From Azorinus chamasolen (Eukaryota > Mollusca > Bivalvia > Cardiida > Solecurtidae), in assembly GCA_963576725.1 (NCBI GenBank), contig OY755237.1:60813873-60877872 (forward strand): 64,000 nucleotides of DNA, in the 5' to 3' direction. The notes under the pieces are model-generated. The model was not told where the DNA came from. It saw only the letters and a list, made by a program, of their open reading frames with translations, and did not search any database. Shown here one piece after another: positions 12,087-24,274 of the stretch; the first letter of the stretch is position 1, and every line of letters begins with the position of its first letter. Position numbers and translations under genes: made by a program.

Positions 12087-12272
12087 TGCTGGAGCCTGCT
12101 CTTCCACGTCCTCATCCTCCGACTCTTCTATATATGACTCCTCCTCCTCTTCTTTCGCCAGCTTTTCATCAATGGCTCGATAGAGAATATTCCGACAGCT
12201 TGCCTTGTGGAACCAGCTCATCACACTAAGTACACGATCCACATCACGCAGTGACACAAAACTGCACTCATC
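12087..12272 (-). CDS. RNF213: RNF213-like exon 8 with acidic linker
   Basis: Acceptor TTTGGTAG, donor CCAGCA/GTAAGA; 62 codons, phase 0 at both ends. It begins DECSFVSLRDVDRVLSVMSW, where CSFVSLRDV is an RNF213 signature after the first catalytic unit. It ends in an acidic run (KEEEEESYIEESEDEDVEEQ) that I do not recall as conserved and read as a lineage-specific linker. An exon boundary within the SLRDV region, following ...SASQDYMRKQN of exon 7, fits the vertebrate protein order. Confidence 0.93.
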
Positions 12273-12499
12273 CTACCAAATACCAAACAACAGACACCTA
12301 TGTATATTAAGTTTGTAATAAAAACATATGACCAAAATATCATGTGCACATAGATTATATAGAAGATAATTACACTGTAATGTAAACCCAAACCGAAATC
12401 CCAAGCCTATTGTGGATAGGTATCAGCTTTAAACGAGATAGCAATTGCAAAAGTGCATGCATGAGTAATGCAGGAAACACTGCATGCAATACACGCAAG

Positions 12500-12800
12500 C
12501 CAAATAGGCGTACGGTAAGCTTGCATTTGGAATGAATACAAGCTTTTGACTAGCTTATTTGGCTCGTTCGAACTTATTTGGCTCGTGCAAGCTTATTTGG
12601 CTTGCGCAAGCTTGCAGCTAGAGTGATTTCGAGCTTGCGACAAGCTTTTTTGGCTCGCACAAGCTTATTTCGCTAGGGATTAATCAACTTGCCAGCCTGT
12701 TTTGCCTGTTTATTTTGCTTGCACAAACTTATTTGGCTCGAGCAAGCTTATTTGGCTAGGAATTGATTAACTTGCCAGACTGTTTTGCCTGCATGGAGCT
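12500..12800. repeat. AAGCTT-rich short palindromic repeat array
   Basis: Irregular ~20-30 bp units built on CAAGCTTATTTGGCTCG, including CTTGCGCAAGCTTGCAG. Many AAGCTT and GCAAGCTTGC palindromes. Further related words occur at 13290-13505 and at 13745-13770. Confidence 0.75.
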
Positions 12801-13289
12801 GGTGTATGAAGAATAATGTTAACATGCATTAGCCAACTCTAATAGTAGAGCACAAAATGATATAGAGAATGGGTTTCAATATGTCCAAATCACCCTGTTT
12901 TTTTAAAAAAAGGATTAAAGATTTCACTGGACTTTAGAGTATACATATTTATTTGCATACTTGAGATTAACTTTGCTTTATTCCGCATAACGAATTTATT
13001 TGTTATAAAAAAGTATCACCTTTTACATTTAAAGGGTGGTTCTTATAACAGGTGTAACAACGTACTAATGATGACCTTTTGTTATAAGAATGAAGTGTTT
13101 CGTATAACAAACTAATAACACATTGATCATTCTCCTAGTGTCATTGACATCTGAGGTTGTTCTACACAGTTTGTCTATGTTCCTTTTTAGAATGTATATG
13201 AATGCGCAGTTTATAGAAATGTAAGACAATCATAAACATACTACAGGTTTAAGAGTAATATACCTTTGCTACCGCAAGCCAAATATAGT

Positions 13290-13505
13290 TTTACTTGCAG
13301 AGATGAATATAATCTTACAGATTACATCGCAGCTGCGAGTCAAACTGCAAGCTTAATTCCATCGCAAGCTTAAATATAGTTAAGTTTGTAGAGGCGAAAT
13401 CAAGCTTGCAGTTTAGTTGACAGCTTCGAGCCAAACTACAATCTTAGTTTCATCGGGAGCTTAATTGTGGCTGTTCAGCCTCTTTCAAGCTTGTGCAAGC
13501 TTAAT
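13290..13505. repeat. second AAGCTT-type array
   Basis: Units carrying CTGCGAGTCAAACTGCAAGC, GCAAGCTTAAATATAG and AGCTTCGAGCCAAACTAC. A diverged relative of the 12.5-12.8 kb array in the same orientation. Confidence 0.6.
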
Positions 13506-13519
13506 AAAAAAAGAGTAAA

Positions 13520-13790
13520 GTTATAGTCTACTTTCAGTCCGAATGACCGCTCAGCCGACTGTACATTTACTCCCCTGGTCATTGAGTCATTGGCCTACAA
13601 TACTGAGCACTGCTAACATATGGCGCAATCATGCAGCAGCAGTACCGGCGAGTGACCCTCACAGGTACCCATTTTAACCCCTGGGTGGAGAGGATGCGCG
13701 GGTGGGAGACACGGAAAAGCGTCTCTGAAATTTCCGGGAGAGACCGGGATACAAGCGTATTGCAAGCTTGCGACAAGCATGCATTTTGGT
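13520..13790 (+). repeat. dispersed repeat, inverted copy at 42.3-42.6 kb
   Basis: Sequence TAGTCTACTTTCAGTC, then CCGCTCAGCCGACTGT, CCCCTGGTCATT, GCGCAATCATGCAGC, CTCACAGGTACCCATTT and CTGAAATTTCCGGGAGAGAC. All of these recur in the same order on the minus strand at 42600-42330. No long ORF is shared by both copies. Confidence 0.8.
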
Positions 13791-13999
13791 TTGGGAAATC
13801 CTCGATTTTGATTGGTCAATTAGCAATGGTTTTTTAGTGATGTATCCCTCAAAAGTCTGATGTCTATACGGATCTATCAGTACCAATGGAATTTCCCCCG
13901 CCGAGGACCTCGCTTCGTTGCTACAACAAACAAAATGGTCGACCGGTTTCACTTCGTCGATTCGATCCAATCAGGCTCAGCTCAGCTCGAAATATCGAG

Positions 14000-15549
14000 A
14001 ATGTTTGGGCGGAACAAAGTTATCCATTGAGAAACGTTTTTATTAAGGTTGTTTTATAACATTGTAAATTGTTTTAAATCTATAGCAACACAACCCCGAT
14101 ACGTGGCAAAGGTCTTATTCTGCTCCAATGCTTCAAATGTTGTCAAAGTGATTGTGCAGGTATCGATAAGCCCCAAACCTCCGTTTTAACAAAGACAACT
14201 CTCGCCCGATTCGATGCACAGCACAGTACACATACCGATAAAATGCAGTCTAGCTTCTTTTTCCAATGCCAATTTTTGAAAAATATAAAACAGTAATTAT
14301 GCCGTCAAGGACGTCAGAATGGCGCCATTCCCTCAATTAAGTGCGATCGTTCTCATGATGATTAACAGTGTCTGCTTAATCTCTGACCGGCTATTTTTGT
14401 TTTACTTACGTCTGATTCTGTCAAACCTTTGAGAAACTACTGCACTGGAAGACTCCTTTCTATTCACAAATGTAATAAGCAGGTTATTACACGGTGACCT
14501 AGAGTCGTAGAGTGATATTGGCCCTTGACTCAACAGTATGAGGCCCCTGAGGGGAAGCCAAAACGATGCGTACATTAACAATGCTAATTAACTGTACAGA
14601 TGTAATTCTTTGCACTATAATAATTTAATAAAATCATTATTGGCGAGGTATCCCTGCACTTTCACCACCTAGTTAAATAAAATTATTCACATATTTCACT
14701 GATTTGGAAATAATAGTTTAACAACTGAAAAGAGATGCGTTTACCAATTTTAAATACCGAACTCAACAGCATAGGCAAACAGTTCGGATCCAACTGAGAC
14801 GTCTACAGTAAATGAGTTAATTCGCATGTGAGATAGGTGTTCTGAATAATGTTCAACGTAAATATATCACAAAACTAATAATTAGACATGTTCCATGTAA
14901 CCGTATTTATACAAAATGTCGTAATTCTATATTCAAAATACACCAACAATCGCGAATCATATGATAAAGTGTATACCTAGATCACCTGTCGCATTCAAGC
15001 AGCTTGGATTAGAGTGAGATGCCGAGTAATTCTACGTATTATTCGAATCCAAGTTCTTTTAACACCCAGTCAACATTTCTAATTAAACTTAAGAGAATAT
15101 GTGAAACTTTAAAAATTAAAGAGTCGAGAGTGTGTGCATTCGTATACTTCTATAGCAGGTAAATGGTCAACAGACTTTAAAATAAAAGTGATTAAGTAAT
15201 GATTGCGTTTTCATGTGATTGGTCGTAATGCACTGTACATATCAATGATTTAACACATCTTTTTTAGTCTAAACACTTTAGAAAAAATGTATTTTATACG
15301 ATTGAAAAATTAGCAAAAATGCATTTGCGTTTGTTTTACATCATATTGCCTAAGATTTCGTGCATATATGCACGCATTTTTCCAACTTTGTCTACCAAAA
15401 AGTCACTGACGGCTTGTGCAAGTTGTCTTGAGGACGAAGTCTCTAGTTGTACCTAACAGGTGCTTAGTGACTTTGAAAAGAGTATTTGAGTCTGCCTGGT
15501 AAGATTATACTTTCTCTGAGTAGACATCAACCTTTGAATTTGTCAACAG
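14000..15549. other. unannotated intron DNA
   Basis: No coding signal, tandem array or recognised element in this 1.5 kb stretch of the exon 7-8 intron. It is mildly richer in CG dinucleotides up to 14350 than its surroundings. I see nothing I can name. Confidence 0.5.
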
Positions 15550-16320
15550 CTTGTTTAGGTTGGCACCAACTTGCGCCGTTCAAGTTTAGCATCGTGCAGT
15601 TCCTGGGTATACCACGGACATGATGGTCGGAGCGTTATGGTTTTAGTACACGATGGTGCATGTTTATTGGCAAGTTCCGCTAGTGCTTGTGTATATGTGT
15701 TAGCCAGCTCATCTTCATCTGTCATTTGAAAATTGATTTGATGGATTCTGAGTTGAGGAGATCTATTTTAAATGAGTAGACATTAATTGGCCTACGTTTT
15801 CGAAATTAAATAAGTTTTCGCACTGTTTGAGGCTTAGCCGCCGCCTTTGTTTTGAAAGTTACAGACACATTTCACCAGTGCTGTCAGAGAGTCGGTGACT
15901 TCAATATTTGACGCACAGTCATCACCGTTTCTCGTGATAACAATATCAAGGGTATGTCCACCAATATGAGTGGCTTCATCCACATGCAATTGCAATCCAA
16001 ATGATTCTAGCCCTTGGCCTGTCACATGTCGCACATTTAGATAGGAAAAGTGGCCATTCATTATCAAGAAAATCCCTGGCTTTTAGACCATTTCCCCGCG
16101 ATGAAAGTGGTCTGTAAACGAATGCTAGACGTAAAGTGAAATCTCGGATACTTAAGGTGCAGTCCATGTACTCAAAATTAGAGAAATCGCCATGTCTTGC
16201 TGATGGATGGAGGCGAAGTCCTATTGAAGCCTTATGTATGACTGCAACTCCGCCGCCACGGTTTCTATTGCAGCGAGGGACATGTTCGATTTTGTAATTG
16301 GTAGGAACAAGTTCGCTTAC
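15550..16320 (-). pseudogene. LINE fragment: apurinic-type endonuclease and linker
   Basis: Minus-strand peptides in N-to-C order: SELVPTNYKIEHVPRCN, RNRGGGVAVIHKASIGL, YMDCTLSIRDFTLRLAFVYR, then SFGLQLHVDEATHIGGHTLD and IVITR. Farther on comes NTYTQALAELANK...CPWYTQELHDAKLKRRK. This is the order of an exonuclease/endonuclease/phosphatase domain (GGG-VA, Y-R-P and H-LD-ITR motifs) followed by the linker before the reverse transcriptase of CR1/L2/Jockey-type LINEs. Frameshifts separate the pieces, the GDFN block is deleted and the RT is missing. Its 5' side is cut by a Penelope-like 3' end at about 16321. Confidence 0.8.
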
Positions 16321-17654
16321 TGAAAAAGTAGTAAAGTCAAGCAGGAAAAGACACACACAAAACGCCACCATCACCATAACACCAACAGAAAGCAATTTAT
16401 ATAGCAATTTATACACATACACACACATATAGGTGAGAACCATCGATAGACAGCATATCACACACACATATAAACAAACACACACACACACACATACGAG
16501 AAGAACAAACACACAAGCACCAGAGACAAACATGAACAGAAACACAAGCGCAATGACACAAGCCAAACAAACGTAAGGGTGACAAAGAAAGTACCACCTT
16601 GGCAAGGTCAGTAGCAAAATCACCACTGGGGGTTGAACCGCTTTACGGACGTCCTAACCTCACACGTATCTCAAAGTCACCATAACATAGAAGACATTAA
16701 TCACAGTACAAAATGTAAAACAGCATAACACCTATGAAAGTCCGTCAAATTTGTAATCAATGACAGAGCAACTGCAGGGAAGCCATTAAAGGCACGACAG
16801 AGAAATAGCAATACATGAGTCTGGTAAGCACATCCCATTTCTGGGTTTAAGAGTATAAGTTCTGAAAGGGGATGATCCCCCGAGAGCAAAAATTGCAACG
16901 CAAAAAGAGAAAATTGCAGACTCGGTTTTATTGAGTCTGTTCATTAACAGTAATTGAAAGTGCAACACTGCCCACGCCCCCCTAGCACCGGCTTAAGCGG
17001 TATTCATTTTTCAGCACAAGAAGTACTGAAATGCATGATCTCGAAGGATCAGAAGGTATAACAACACTGAGAATGAAGTACGAGAACTACCGGCGGCCTG
17101 TCATCGTGCAAGCAAAGAGGGAAGCGTAGCGACCGACCGACTCGATAACCAAACATGCAGTGTGTTGCAATATAATAGGGTCAAAACCTTTCTTCCTAAA
17201 AGTTTTAATTCGTTTAATAAACAAATCGTGTAAATGGATATGACACCGATTTTTCCTAAGTTTGTAGATAACATCGCAATAGAAATCTGCGTGAGAAATG
17301 CATTGTTGCAGTAACGTCTGTAAATTGCAGTTATATTTACTATTGAGGGGTAAATTTCGATAAATAAATTGAAATAGCTTTCCGAATTTTATTATATATG
17401 TAGCCATGCTTAAGAAGTTCATCAGTTATAACTAAATTGCGACTATTAAAATCTTCTAACAAAGAACATGGTCGGACAAAGCGAAAATGTTGGGAAATGT
17501 AAGCCCCATAACATGTAGACTGGGGAACATCTCCATCTAGAGAAGGATAATTAACAAATTTGAAATCGAAATCTTCCCTTTAACGTATATTTTGGAAAGA
17601 TTCAAATCTAAAAAGGAAGCCTGAATATCGGATCGATTCGCGTCGTTTAAAGTA
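16321..17654 (-). mobile_element. Penelope-like element P1, subfamily F1, 5' truncated
   Basis: The 3' end (low coordinate) reads CTTTACTACTTTTTCAG on the minus strand. Next come a TG/GT-rich 3' UTR, the conserved block around 16600-16650 (GGACGTCCGTAAA...), a nested family X insertion (16862-17083), then the C-terminal ORF. Residues include DFYCDVIYKLRKN, HLHDLFIKRIKTFRKKGFD and TACLVIESVGRYASLFAC. It ends abruptly at 17654, where the 3' end of the next copy begins: head-to-tail tandem. Confidence 0.75.
16862..17083. mobile_element. family X element, copy 3, nested in P1
   Basis: Fullest copy with 8695-8922: both end in ACAACACTGAGAATGAAGTAC. It interrupts P1 between AAGAGTATA and the region matching GAGTACTACC in other copies, replacing about eight bases, so it inserted after P1. 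Confidence 0.75.
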
Positions 17655-19104
17655 AATGGAAAGTAGTAAAGTCAAGCAGGCAAAGCCACATACAAGACAC
17701 AGCCACCACCAAAACACCGATAGACAGCATGACATACACACACACACAACCACACACCCAAACGCACACTCACAAACGAAATGAACACAGAAAACACCAA
17801 CAGACACACAAGAACCAGAGACAAACGTTCCACACATGAACAAAATCACAAGCACAAAGACGCAAGGCAAACAATGGGAAGGGTGACAAAGAGAGTACCG
17901 CCTTGGCACGGTCAGTAGCGAAAACACCACTGGGGGTTTAAACCAGTTTACGGACGTCCTAACCTCACACTTCTCTCAAAGTCACCCTAGCTTTACAAAT
18001 AGTGTAAATAAAGGTATCCCCGCTGGACTTACCCACAACATAGACGACGGTGAACACAGGACAACGCATAATAACTGTGACAATCCGTCAAATATGTACT
18101 CAATGACTTTGCTGAAGTCAGAGCACCTGCAGGCAAGCCGTTAAGGGCACGACATGGGAAAAGTAATACATGAGTCTGGTAAGCTCATCCTGTATCCAAG
18201 TTTAAGAGTATACCATCATAGAGTACTACCCTCGGCCTGTGATCGCGCAAGCAAAGAGGGAAGCGTAGCTACTGACTGTAAAAGGGTCGATAACCAAACA
18301 TGCAGTGCGTTGCAATATAATAGGATCATAACCTTTCTTTTTAAATGTTTTAATGCGTTTTATAAACAAATCATGAAAATGGATATGACCCCGAATTTTA
18401 CTAAGTTTGTAGATAACATCCCCATAAAATTCTGGTTGAGAAATGCCTTGTAGCAGTAACGTCCGTAGATTGCAATTATATTTACTAATGAGAGGTAAAT
18501 TTCGATAATAAAATTTAGAAAAAGTTTTCCGAAGTTTGTGATATCTGTAACCTTGCTTAAGATGTTTATCAGTTATAACTTAATTACGTCTGTTAAAATC
18601 TTCAAGCAAAGAACAGGCTCGGGCAAACCTAATAAGTTGAGAGATATAAACACCATAAGATGTAGAACGTGGCACATTTTCATCTAGAAAAGGATAATTA
18701 ACAATCTTAAAATTAAAATCTTCTCTTTTATCGTATACTTTGGACGAAACTTTATCGTTTGTAATTGAAAGATTCAAATCTAAAAATGAAGCTTTAATGT
18801 CAGACTGATTACCTTTGTTTAAAGACAGTTCTTTTGGGTAAATTGAAGAAATCAAGGTATCAAAATAAGGATTATCTAAATTCAAAATATCGTCTAAATA
18901 CCTTGAAGTTTTATTAAAAGCATTAACAATATCGGTCTGTGTATCAGGTTTTATCCTAAGCATAAAATCCCTCTCGTAGCAATACAAAAACAAATCTGCA
19001 ACAAGAGGGGCACAATTTGTACCCATGGGTATACCAACAACTTGGTAAATTTGGTAAGTTCTTGGTAAGTTCTTTTGGGTAAATAGAAGATACCACATTT
19101 TCAA
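17655..19104 (-). mobile_element. Penelope-like element P2, subfamily F1, reverse transcriptase core
   Basis: 3' UTR at 17655-18200, then a C-terminal region with several frameshifts. At 18580-19050 is a clean reverse transcriptase segment: VVGIPMGTNCAPLVADLFLY, CYERDFML, the catalytic YLDDILNLDN, IYPKELSLN, ASFLDLNLSI, then VYISQLIRFARACSLLEDF. YxDD with a preceding GIPMGTN block is the palm of this retroelement group. I assign it to Penelope-like elements by resemblance. No GIY-YIG endonuclease is seen in the C-terminal part. The 5' end is lost. Confidence 0.75.
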
Positions 19105-19272
19105 AATAGGTATTGTTGATGATTTTAACAATCGTAACCTTATTATTACTGAAAAACTACTAAAACAGGGCTACAGATATGACAAACTTCGTAAAACATT
19201 TTCAAAATTTTACCACCGTAATATTCTACTCATCAGCAAATACAATTGTAATTTACGTACTTTTCTAAAAGT
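19105..19272 (+). mobile_element. inverted Penelope-like C-terminal scrap
   Basis: Plus-strand reading DFNNRNLIITEKLLKQGYRY, DKLRKTFSKFYHRN and LLISKYNCNLRTF matches the post-RT region of the neighbouring copies, but in the opposite orientation and only 165 bp long. Confidence 0.65.
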
Positions 19273-20005
19273 ACAAAAATGAGTCATGCAGGAAACACCA
19301 CATATAGAACAAACACTCGCCCGAACAGCAACACAAGGAAACAGCAAATGTACATAGGTAGAAAAAACAACAAGAGACGCACAAAGACAAAACAAACATA
19401 CAATAGGAGGAAGATGGAAGTACCGCCTTGGAACGGTCAGTGACAAAAGTCACCGGGGGTTTAAACCGGTTTATGGGCGCCCAACCTCACCCTTATTCCA
19501 TCCCCATCCTAAAAGACAAACAGTGTAAATAAACGTATCCCCTCTCCGACTAATCTACAACAACCGCGACAGCAAATACAGTGGTAAAGTGCATGTATAA
19601 CAAAAAAACATTTTATTGAAAATACTGTATCCACCTATCGCTATTGTACTCAATGATTGAGCTGCAAACAGAGTAACTGTAGAAAAGTAATAAAGGGTAC
19701 GACAAAAATGAAATAGTACAGATATCCGACGTTCTCCTTCCATTTCTGGATTTAAGAGGTCGCCTTCATAGAGTACTAAACCTTTCTTGTCGGCGTACAT
19801 GCAAAGAGGCCAGCGTGATTGCCAACTGTAAAAGGGTTCACAACCAAACATGCAGTATGTTGTAGTAATACAGGATCATATCCCTTTTTAATGAATTGTT
19901 TTATATATTTGATGAACAAAGTGAGAAAATGGGTATGTCCAATAATTTTACGAAGTTTGTAAATCACATCACCATAAAATTCCGGATGTGAAATACCGTG
20001 TCGCA
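19273..20005 (-). mobile_element. Penelope-like element P3, subfamily F2, 5' truncated
   Basis: 3' end reads GCATGACTCATTTTTGTAC on the minus strand. The UTR contains GGTTGGGCGCCCATAAACC and the GTGACTTTTGTCAC hairpin. The ORF C-terminus encodes GISHPEFYGDVIYKLRKIIG, HTHFLTLFIKYIKQFIKKGY and TACLVVNPFTVGNHAGLFAC. It abuts P4 head-to-head at about 20005. Confidence 0.75.
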
Positions 20006-20931
20006 AAAGTACCTTGAGATTAAAGTTAGGTATTTCACATCCAGAGTTTTACGGTGATGTCATTTACAAACTTCGAAAAATTATTGGACACACATATTTT
20101 GATACTTTGTTTGTCAAACGTATAAAACAATTCATTAAAAAGGGATATGACCCCTCTTTATTGCAGCACACTACATGCTTGGTGGTCGACCCCTTTACAG
20201 TTGGTCATTATGCTTTCCTCTTTGCTTGTGCGACGACGGAAAAGGCTTAATACTCTATGAAGATTCCCTCTGAAACCCGTTTACGGAGGGAGGAAATTAG
20301 ATATTTGTATTTTGCCAGTTCTGTCGTATCCCAAATGACTACTCCACAGCTGCTCTGACATGAATAGTCATCGAGTACATGTCTACGATGTCAAGGTTAT
20401 TCTTTTCAAACAAAACAGTTGTGCATGCTTAATATCCACTAGTAATTGTATCTTCTTGCGATTGATCTTTTATTAAATGTCGGTGTAGAAGTGTTCAAAT
20501 AGTTTTCCCGTACTTTTAAATTATGACGTCATTTACATAATGACGTCGCTTGTTTACCTCTAACGTTTATTTTCAAATCATTTTCATTTTGGCAGACATC
20601 GTTATGCATGTTGTGGTGTTGTCTGGGGGGAATTTTATTTACATTTTGACTTTGGTGAAAGTGGGATAAGGACGAGTTTGGGTACCCGTAAACCAGCTTT
20701 AAGTCCCCCAGTAGCCCTTTTTTATTGTTTTTGGCTGCTGGCCGTTCCAAGGCGGCACTCCTGCTTTCAGCCTACGGTCAATTTTGTTGTTTAATATGCT
20801 TAATGTTTAATGTGTTTCGTCTTGATATGCGTCCTGTTATGTTTTGTCTTGTGGCTTTACCGTTTCTTGTTAGATGGTGTTCGGTGCGGTGTCATTTCGT
20901 GTGTGGCTCTCCCTGTTTGAGTATTTTTTCA
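20006..20931 (+). mobile_element. Penelope-like element P4, subfamily F3
   Basis: Plus-strand C-terminal ORF GISHPEFYGDVIYKLRKIIG, LFVKRIKQFIKKGYDPSLLQ and TTCLVVDPFTVGHYAFLFAC, then a distinct 3' UTR with GGGTACCCGTAAACC and GGCCGTTCCAAGGCGGC, ending CCCTGTTTGAG. From 20159 on it is nearly identical to 40079-40852. Confidence 0.75.
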
Positions 20932-21365
20932 ATAATTATCCAAATTCAAAATATCGTCTAAATACCTAGACGTTTTATTGAAAGAACTAACAATGTTAGA
21001 TTGTGTATCAGGTTTTAAGCTAAGCATGAACTCCCTCTCATAGCAATATAAAACAAATCTGCAAGGGCACATTTGTTCCAATAGGTATATCAACAACTTG
21101 ACGATTTTGGTATCCCCATAGCGCACGAATATATTTCTAAAAGAGATGTTAAAGATCTAGACACATCAAGGCAAGTCCACAATGTTTAATTTCAGAATTC
21201 GAAAAGAATGAACTTTGAATATTACAAGCAAGGAAGATTTTATTTTCTCTGGCAAAGGAATTTTCTATTAATTTAATCAGTTTATCCTTTATTAGTTCGT
21301 GAGGTAGAGTAGTAAAGAGTCTAGAAAAATCAAAAGAGCTCAATAAAGAAATGTTGTACTGTTCA
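20932..21365 (-). mobile_element. Penelope-like element P5, RT fragment
   Basis: Minus-strand RT pieces: FDFSRLFTTLPHELIKDKLI, KLIENSFARENKIFLACN, LKPDTQSNIVSSFNKTS and RYLDDILNLDN. Broken by frameshifts and with no 3' UTR. It is joined on its 5' side to the 3' end of P6. Confidence 0.7.
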
Positions 21366-22786
21366 TTTTCAGTACAAAATGAGTCATGCAGGAAACACCA
21401 CATACATAACAAACAGCCGCCCGAACAGCAACACAAGGAAACAGCAAATGTACATCAAGTGACGCACAAAGACAGAACAAACATACAATAGGGGGAAATG
21501 GAAGTACCGCCTTGGAACGGTCAGCGACAAAAGTCACTGGGGGTTAAACCGGTTTTTGGGCGTCTCCCATCTCCGACTAATCTACAACAACCGCGATGGC
21601 AAATACAGTGGTAACGTGCATGTAAAAAGAAACCATAATAAAGTGAAGTAACTGTATCAATCTATCGCTAGTGTACTCAATGATTGAGCTGCAAACAAAG
21701 TAACTGTAGAAAAGTTATAACGGGTACGACAAAAACCAGATAATACAAATATCGTCCTCCTTCCGCCTCCGGATTTAAGAGATCGCCTTCATAGAGTACT
21801 AAAACCTTTTTGTCGGCGTACATGCAAAGAGGCAAGGGTGATTGCCAATTGTAAAAGGGTTGACAACCAGACATGCGGTATGTTGTAGCACTAAAGGATC
21901 ATATCCCTTTTTAAAGATTTTAATGTATTTAGTAACCGATGTAAGAAAATTGGTATGTCCAGTAATTTTACGAAGTTTGTAAATCACATCACCATACAAT
22001 TTCCATGTCACAGGAGCGCCTTGAGATTACATTTGTATATGCCAATAAGTGAGAGATTTCGATAATAACATTTAGAGAATGTTTTTCTTGGTTTATGATA
22101 TCTATAGCCTTGCTTAATCAGCTTTTCAGTTAAAATGAGATTTCGACTGTTAGAAACTCAACAGAAGAACAAGCTTTAACGAAACGAATAAGTTGCGATA
22201 TATAAACACCGTAAGATGGGGCACGAGTAACATTTCCATCAAGCTGAGGGAAATTTACAATATGAAAATCAAAATCATCTCTTTTGTCATATATTTTAGA
22301 AGAAATCGTTCCATCGTCAATTTTGAGGTCTAAATCAAGAAAAGCTGCATAAATGTCGGAAAGGTTGGCTTTATTCAATTTGATTTCTTTTGGGTAAATT
22401 GTAGGAATCAAAACTTCAAAGACAGGGTTATCTAAGTTAAAATTATCATCCAAATATCGAGAAGTTTCATTGAAGGCTCTTATAACATCTGGTTGTGATA
22501 ATGGATTCAAACGTAACATGGAATATCTCTCATAGTAGTATAAAAACAAATCGGCGACCAGTGGTGCACAATTCATACCCATAGGAATACCAATCACCTG
22601 ACGATATATAGCATTCCCATAACGTAAAAATGTGTTATCCAGAAGAAAGGTTAGTGATTCGCAAACTTCTGAGCGAGTCCAAGTGGTGTAATATTTCATG
22701 TGCTCGTCAGTAAAGAAAGCTTTATCAGCATTACATGCCAGAATGATGTTTTTCTCGGGCAAATACTTTCTGGATTAAGTTAGTAA
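21366..22786 (-). mobile_element. Penelope-like element P6, subfamily F2, long RT ORF
   Basis: F2 3' end and UTR at 21366-21790, then C-terminal ORF pieces, then a 210-codon open RT segment (22130-22762). Its landmarks are FLRYGNAIYRQVIGIPMGMN, CAPLVADLFLYYYERYSML and RYLDDNFNLDNPVFEVLIP. The residue after the DD pair is N where the others have I. DGNVTRAPSYGVYISQLIRF follows. The longest uninterrupted retroelement frame in the window, yet flanked by frameshifts. Confidence 0.75.
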
Positions 22787-24110
22787 TGGAAAAGTAGTAA
22801 AGTCAAGCAGGCAAATCCACATACAAGACGCAACCACCATACTTTAATTAAATTACGAGGAAAGGTTGTGTACAAAGTAGAAAAATCATATGTGCTTACG
22901 CTGGATGCAAGAAACATTTGTTCTTAAATTTGTTTAAGACTTCTGAAGAGTTCTTTATAGACCAGAAGAGATTTATTCCCGAATCTTCATAAGTCTTATC
23001 ACAATAGAATTTTACATGTTTTTTTCTTCGTTAAACAATAAGTAAAAAATAAAGATAATTTGGTAGTTGTACAAGAGCTAGAATTTGCAATGAAACGCGC
23101 TTTGTATGTTTTTTTGTCATGTAATTTTGGTAACCAATACATTGTAGGAAGTTTATGTTGTGTAATTTAATATTAGTTCCAAGTTGTTTGCACTTGTAGA
23201 CATTGTCTGAAACGATGGTCTTTTCGTCGGTAGTAACTGAAATGTATGACCTGGTATTAATACTTTCCTGCTTTAAGACATCGATATAATGTAATCGTCA
23301 AATAATAATCCCATTATTCGAAGCCTTATCAGCTGGAACAAAAACGTATTTTGAATGGAAATCCTGTAAACCCTTTTTAAGTAATTCTAGGTTTTAGGTG
23401 GAAAAAGGTGATCATTAGAATTATAAAATGAAATGCGTTTGTCAATTATATATAAAAAAAATAATTTTCCAATTCGAAAGAGCATTAGGCTCAACATGTT
23501 CTCTTCGACGCCATTTAGTACTAAAATTTTGCAAAGCCGCAGCAGACTTACATCGACAAGAGTTGCAATATATCAATGATGGTATTCTATAGTTGGGACC
23601 CTTATAAGTTAAGAAGAGATCGAAAACGTGTATATTTAATTATCTCGAAATTTCCAGTAATCACATGATCAGCCGGAGAATAGGAAAACTTTAAGGTGGT
23701 GCAACCTCAATTATCTGGAATATTATCATTAATATTAAGGTTATTATAGTTGAAAATTGTATTTCTGATGCGTCTGTTTTATTTGAAGCAGATAATAGCC
23801 GGTTTTGTATTTTTAAAGTATCTAGGAATAGTGTCAATTACATTTTCGTCTCTAAAATACTTTGGAGGTCAATAAAATCATTACCTTTATTAATAAAAGG
23901 AATTTTCAATTAGAATATTTGGTGTTCAGATAATTTGTCAATGTGCGGACTGAGAACATGTAGAGTAAAGCTTTGTATCAAACTAGCCGTTCCTATGAGA
24001 GGATCTGATCTAAACAAATTTTATCGGCTTGCTCGTTAATTTCTTTTAATGAAGATATAGATAAGGATGAAATTCTAGAAAACATGGCATCTTTACCAGA
24101 GGATAGACGT
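22787..24110 (-). mobile_element. Penelope-like element P7: 3' tip fused to N-terminal RT
   Basis: Begins with only about 57 bp of an F1 3' tip (GGAAAAGTAGTAAAGTCAAG...CAACCACCA), joined directly to N-terminal RT sequence. Minus-strand pieces include STYDFSTLYTTFPRNLIK, YKARFIANSSSCTTTKL, FYCDKTYEDSGINLFWS and KYVFVPADKASNNGII. Heavily frameshifted toward 24.1 kb, and the left boundary of recognisable sequence fades. Either a large internal deletion or a template-switch product. Confidence 0.6.
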
Positions 24111-24274
24111 TAAATATGAAGATCAAGAATAGTCATCTTCAAACGAGATTTTCGTTTAATGTTACCATTTTTACGAATGCCAAAATAGAAAAACATCTAT
24201 ATCAGGATCTTTTGAAATATTTCCTGTCTGGTAAATATTATCATTTAAGCCTAAAGGAAAAGGTTTTTTATCCA

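Noticed and set aside
15976..16626. 216-codon minus ORF as one protein
   Set aside because: The first half is translated Penelope-like 3' UTR with GT repeats; only the second half is LINE endonuclease. The fusion is an accident of adjacent elements.
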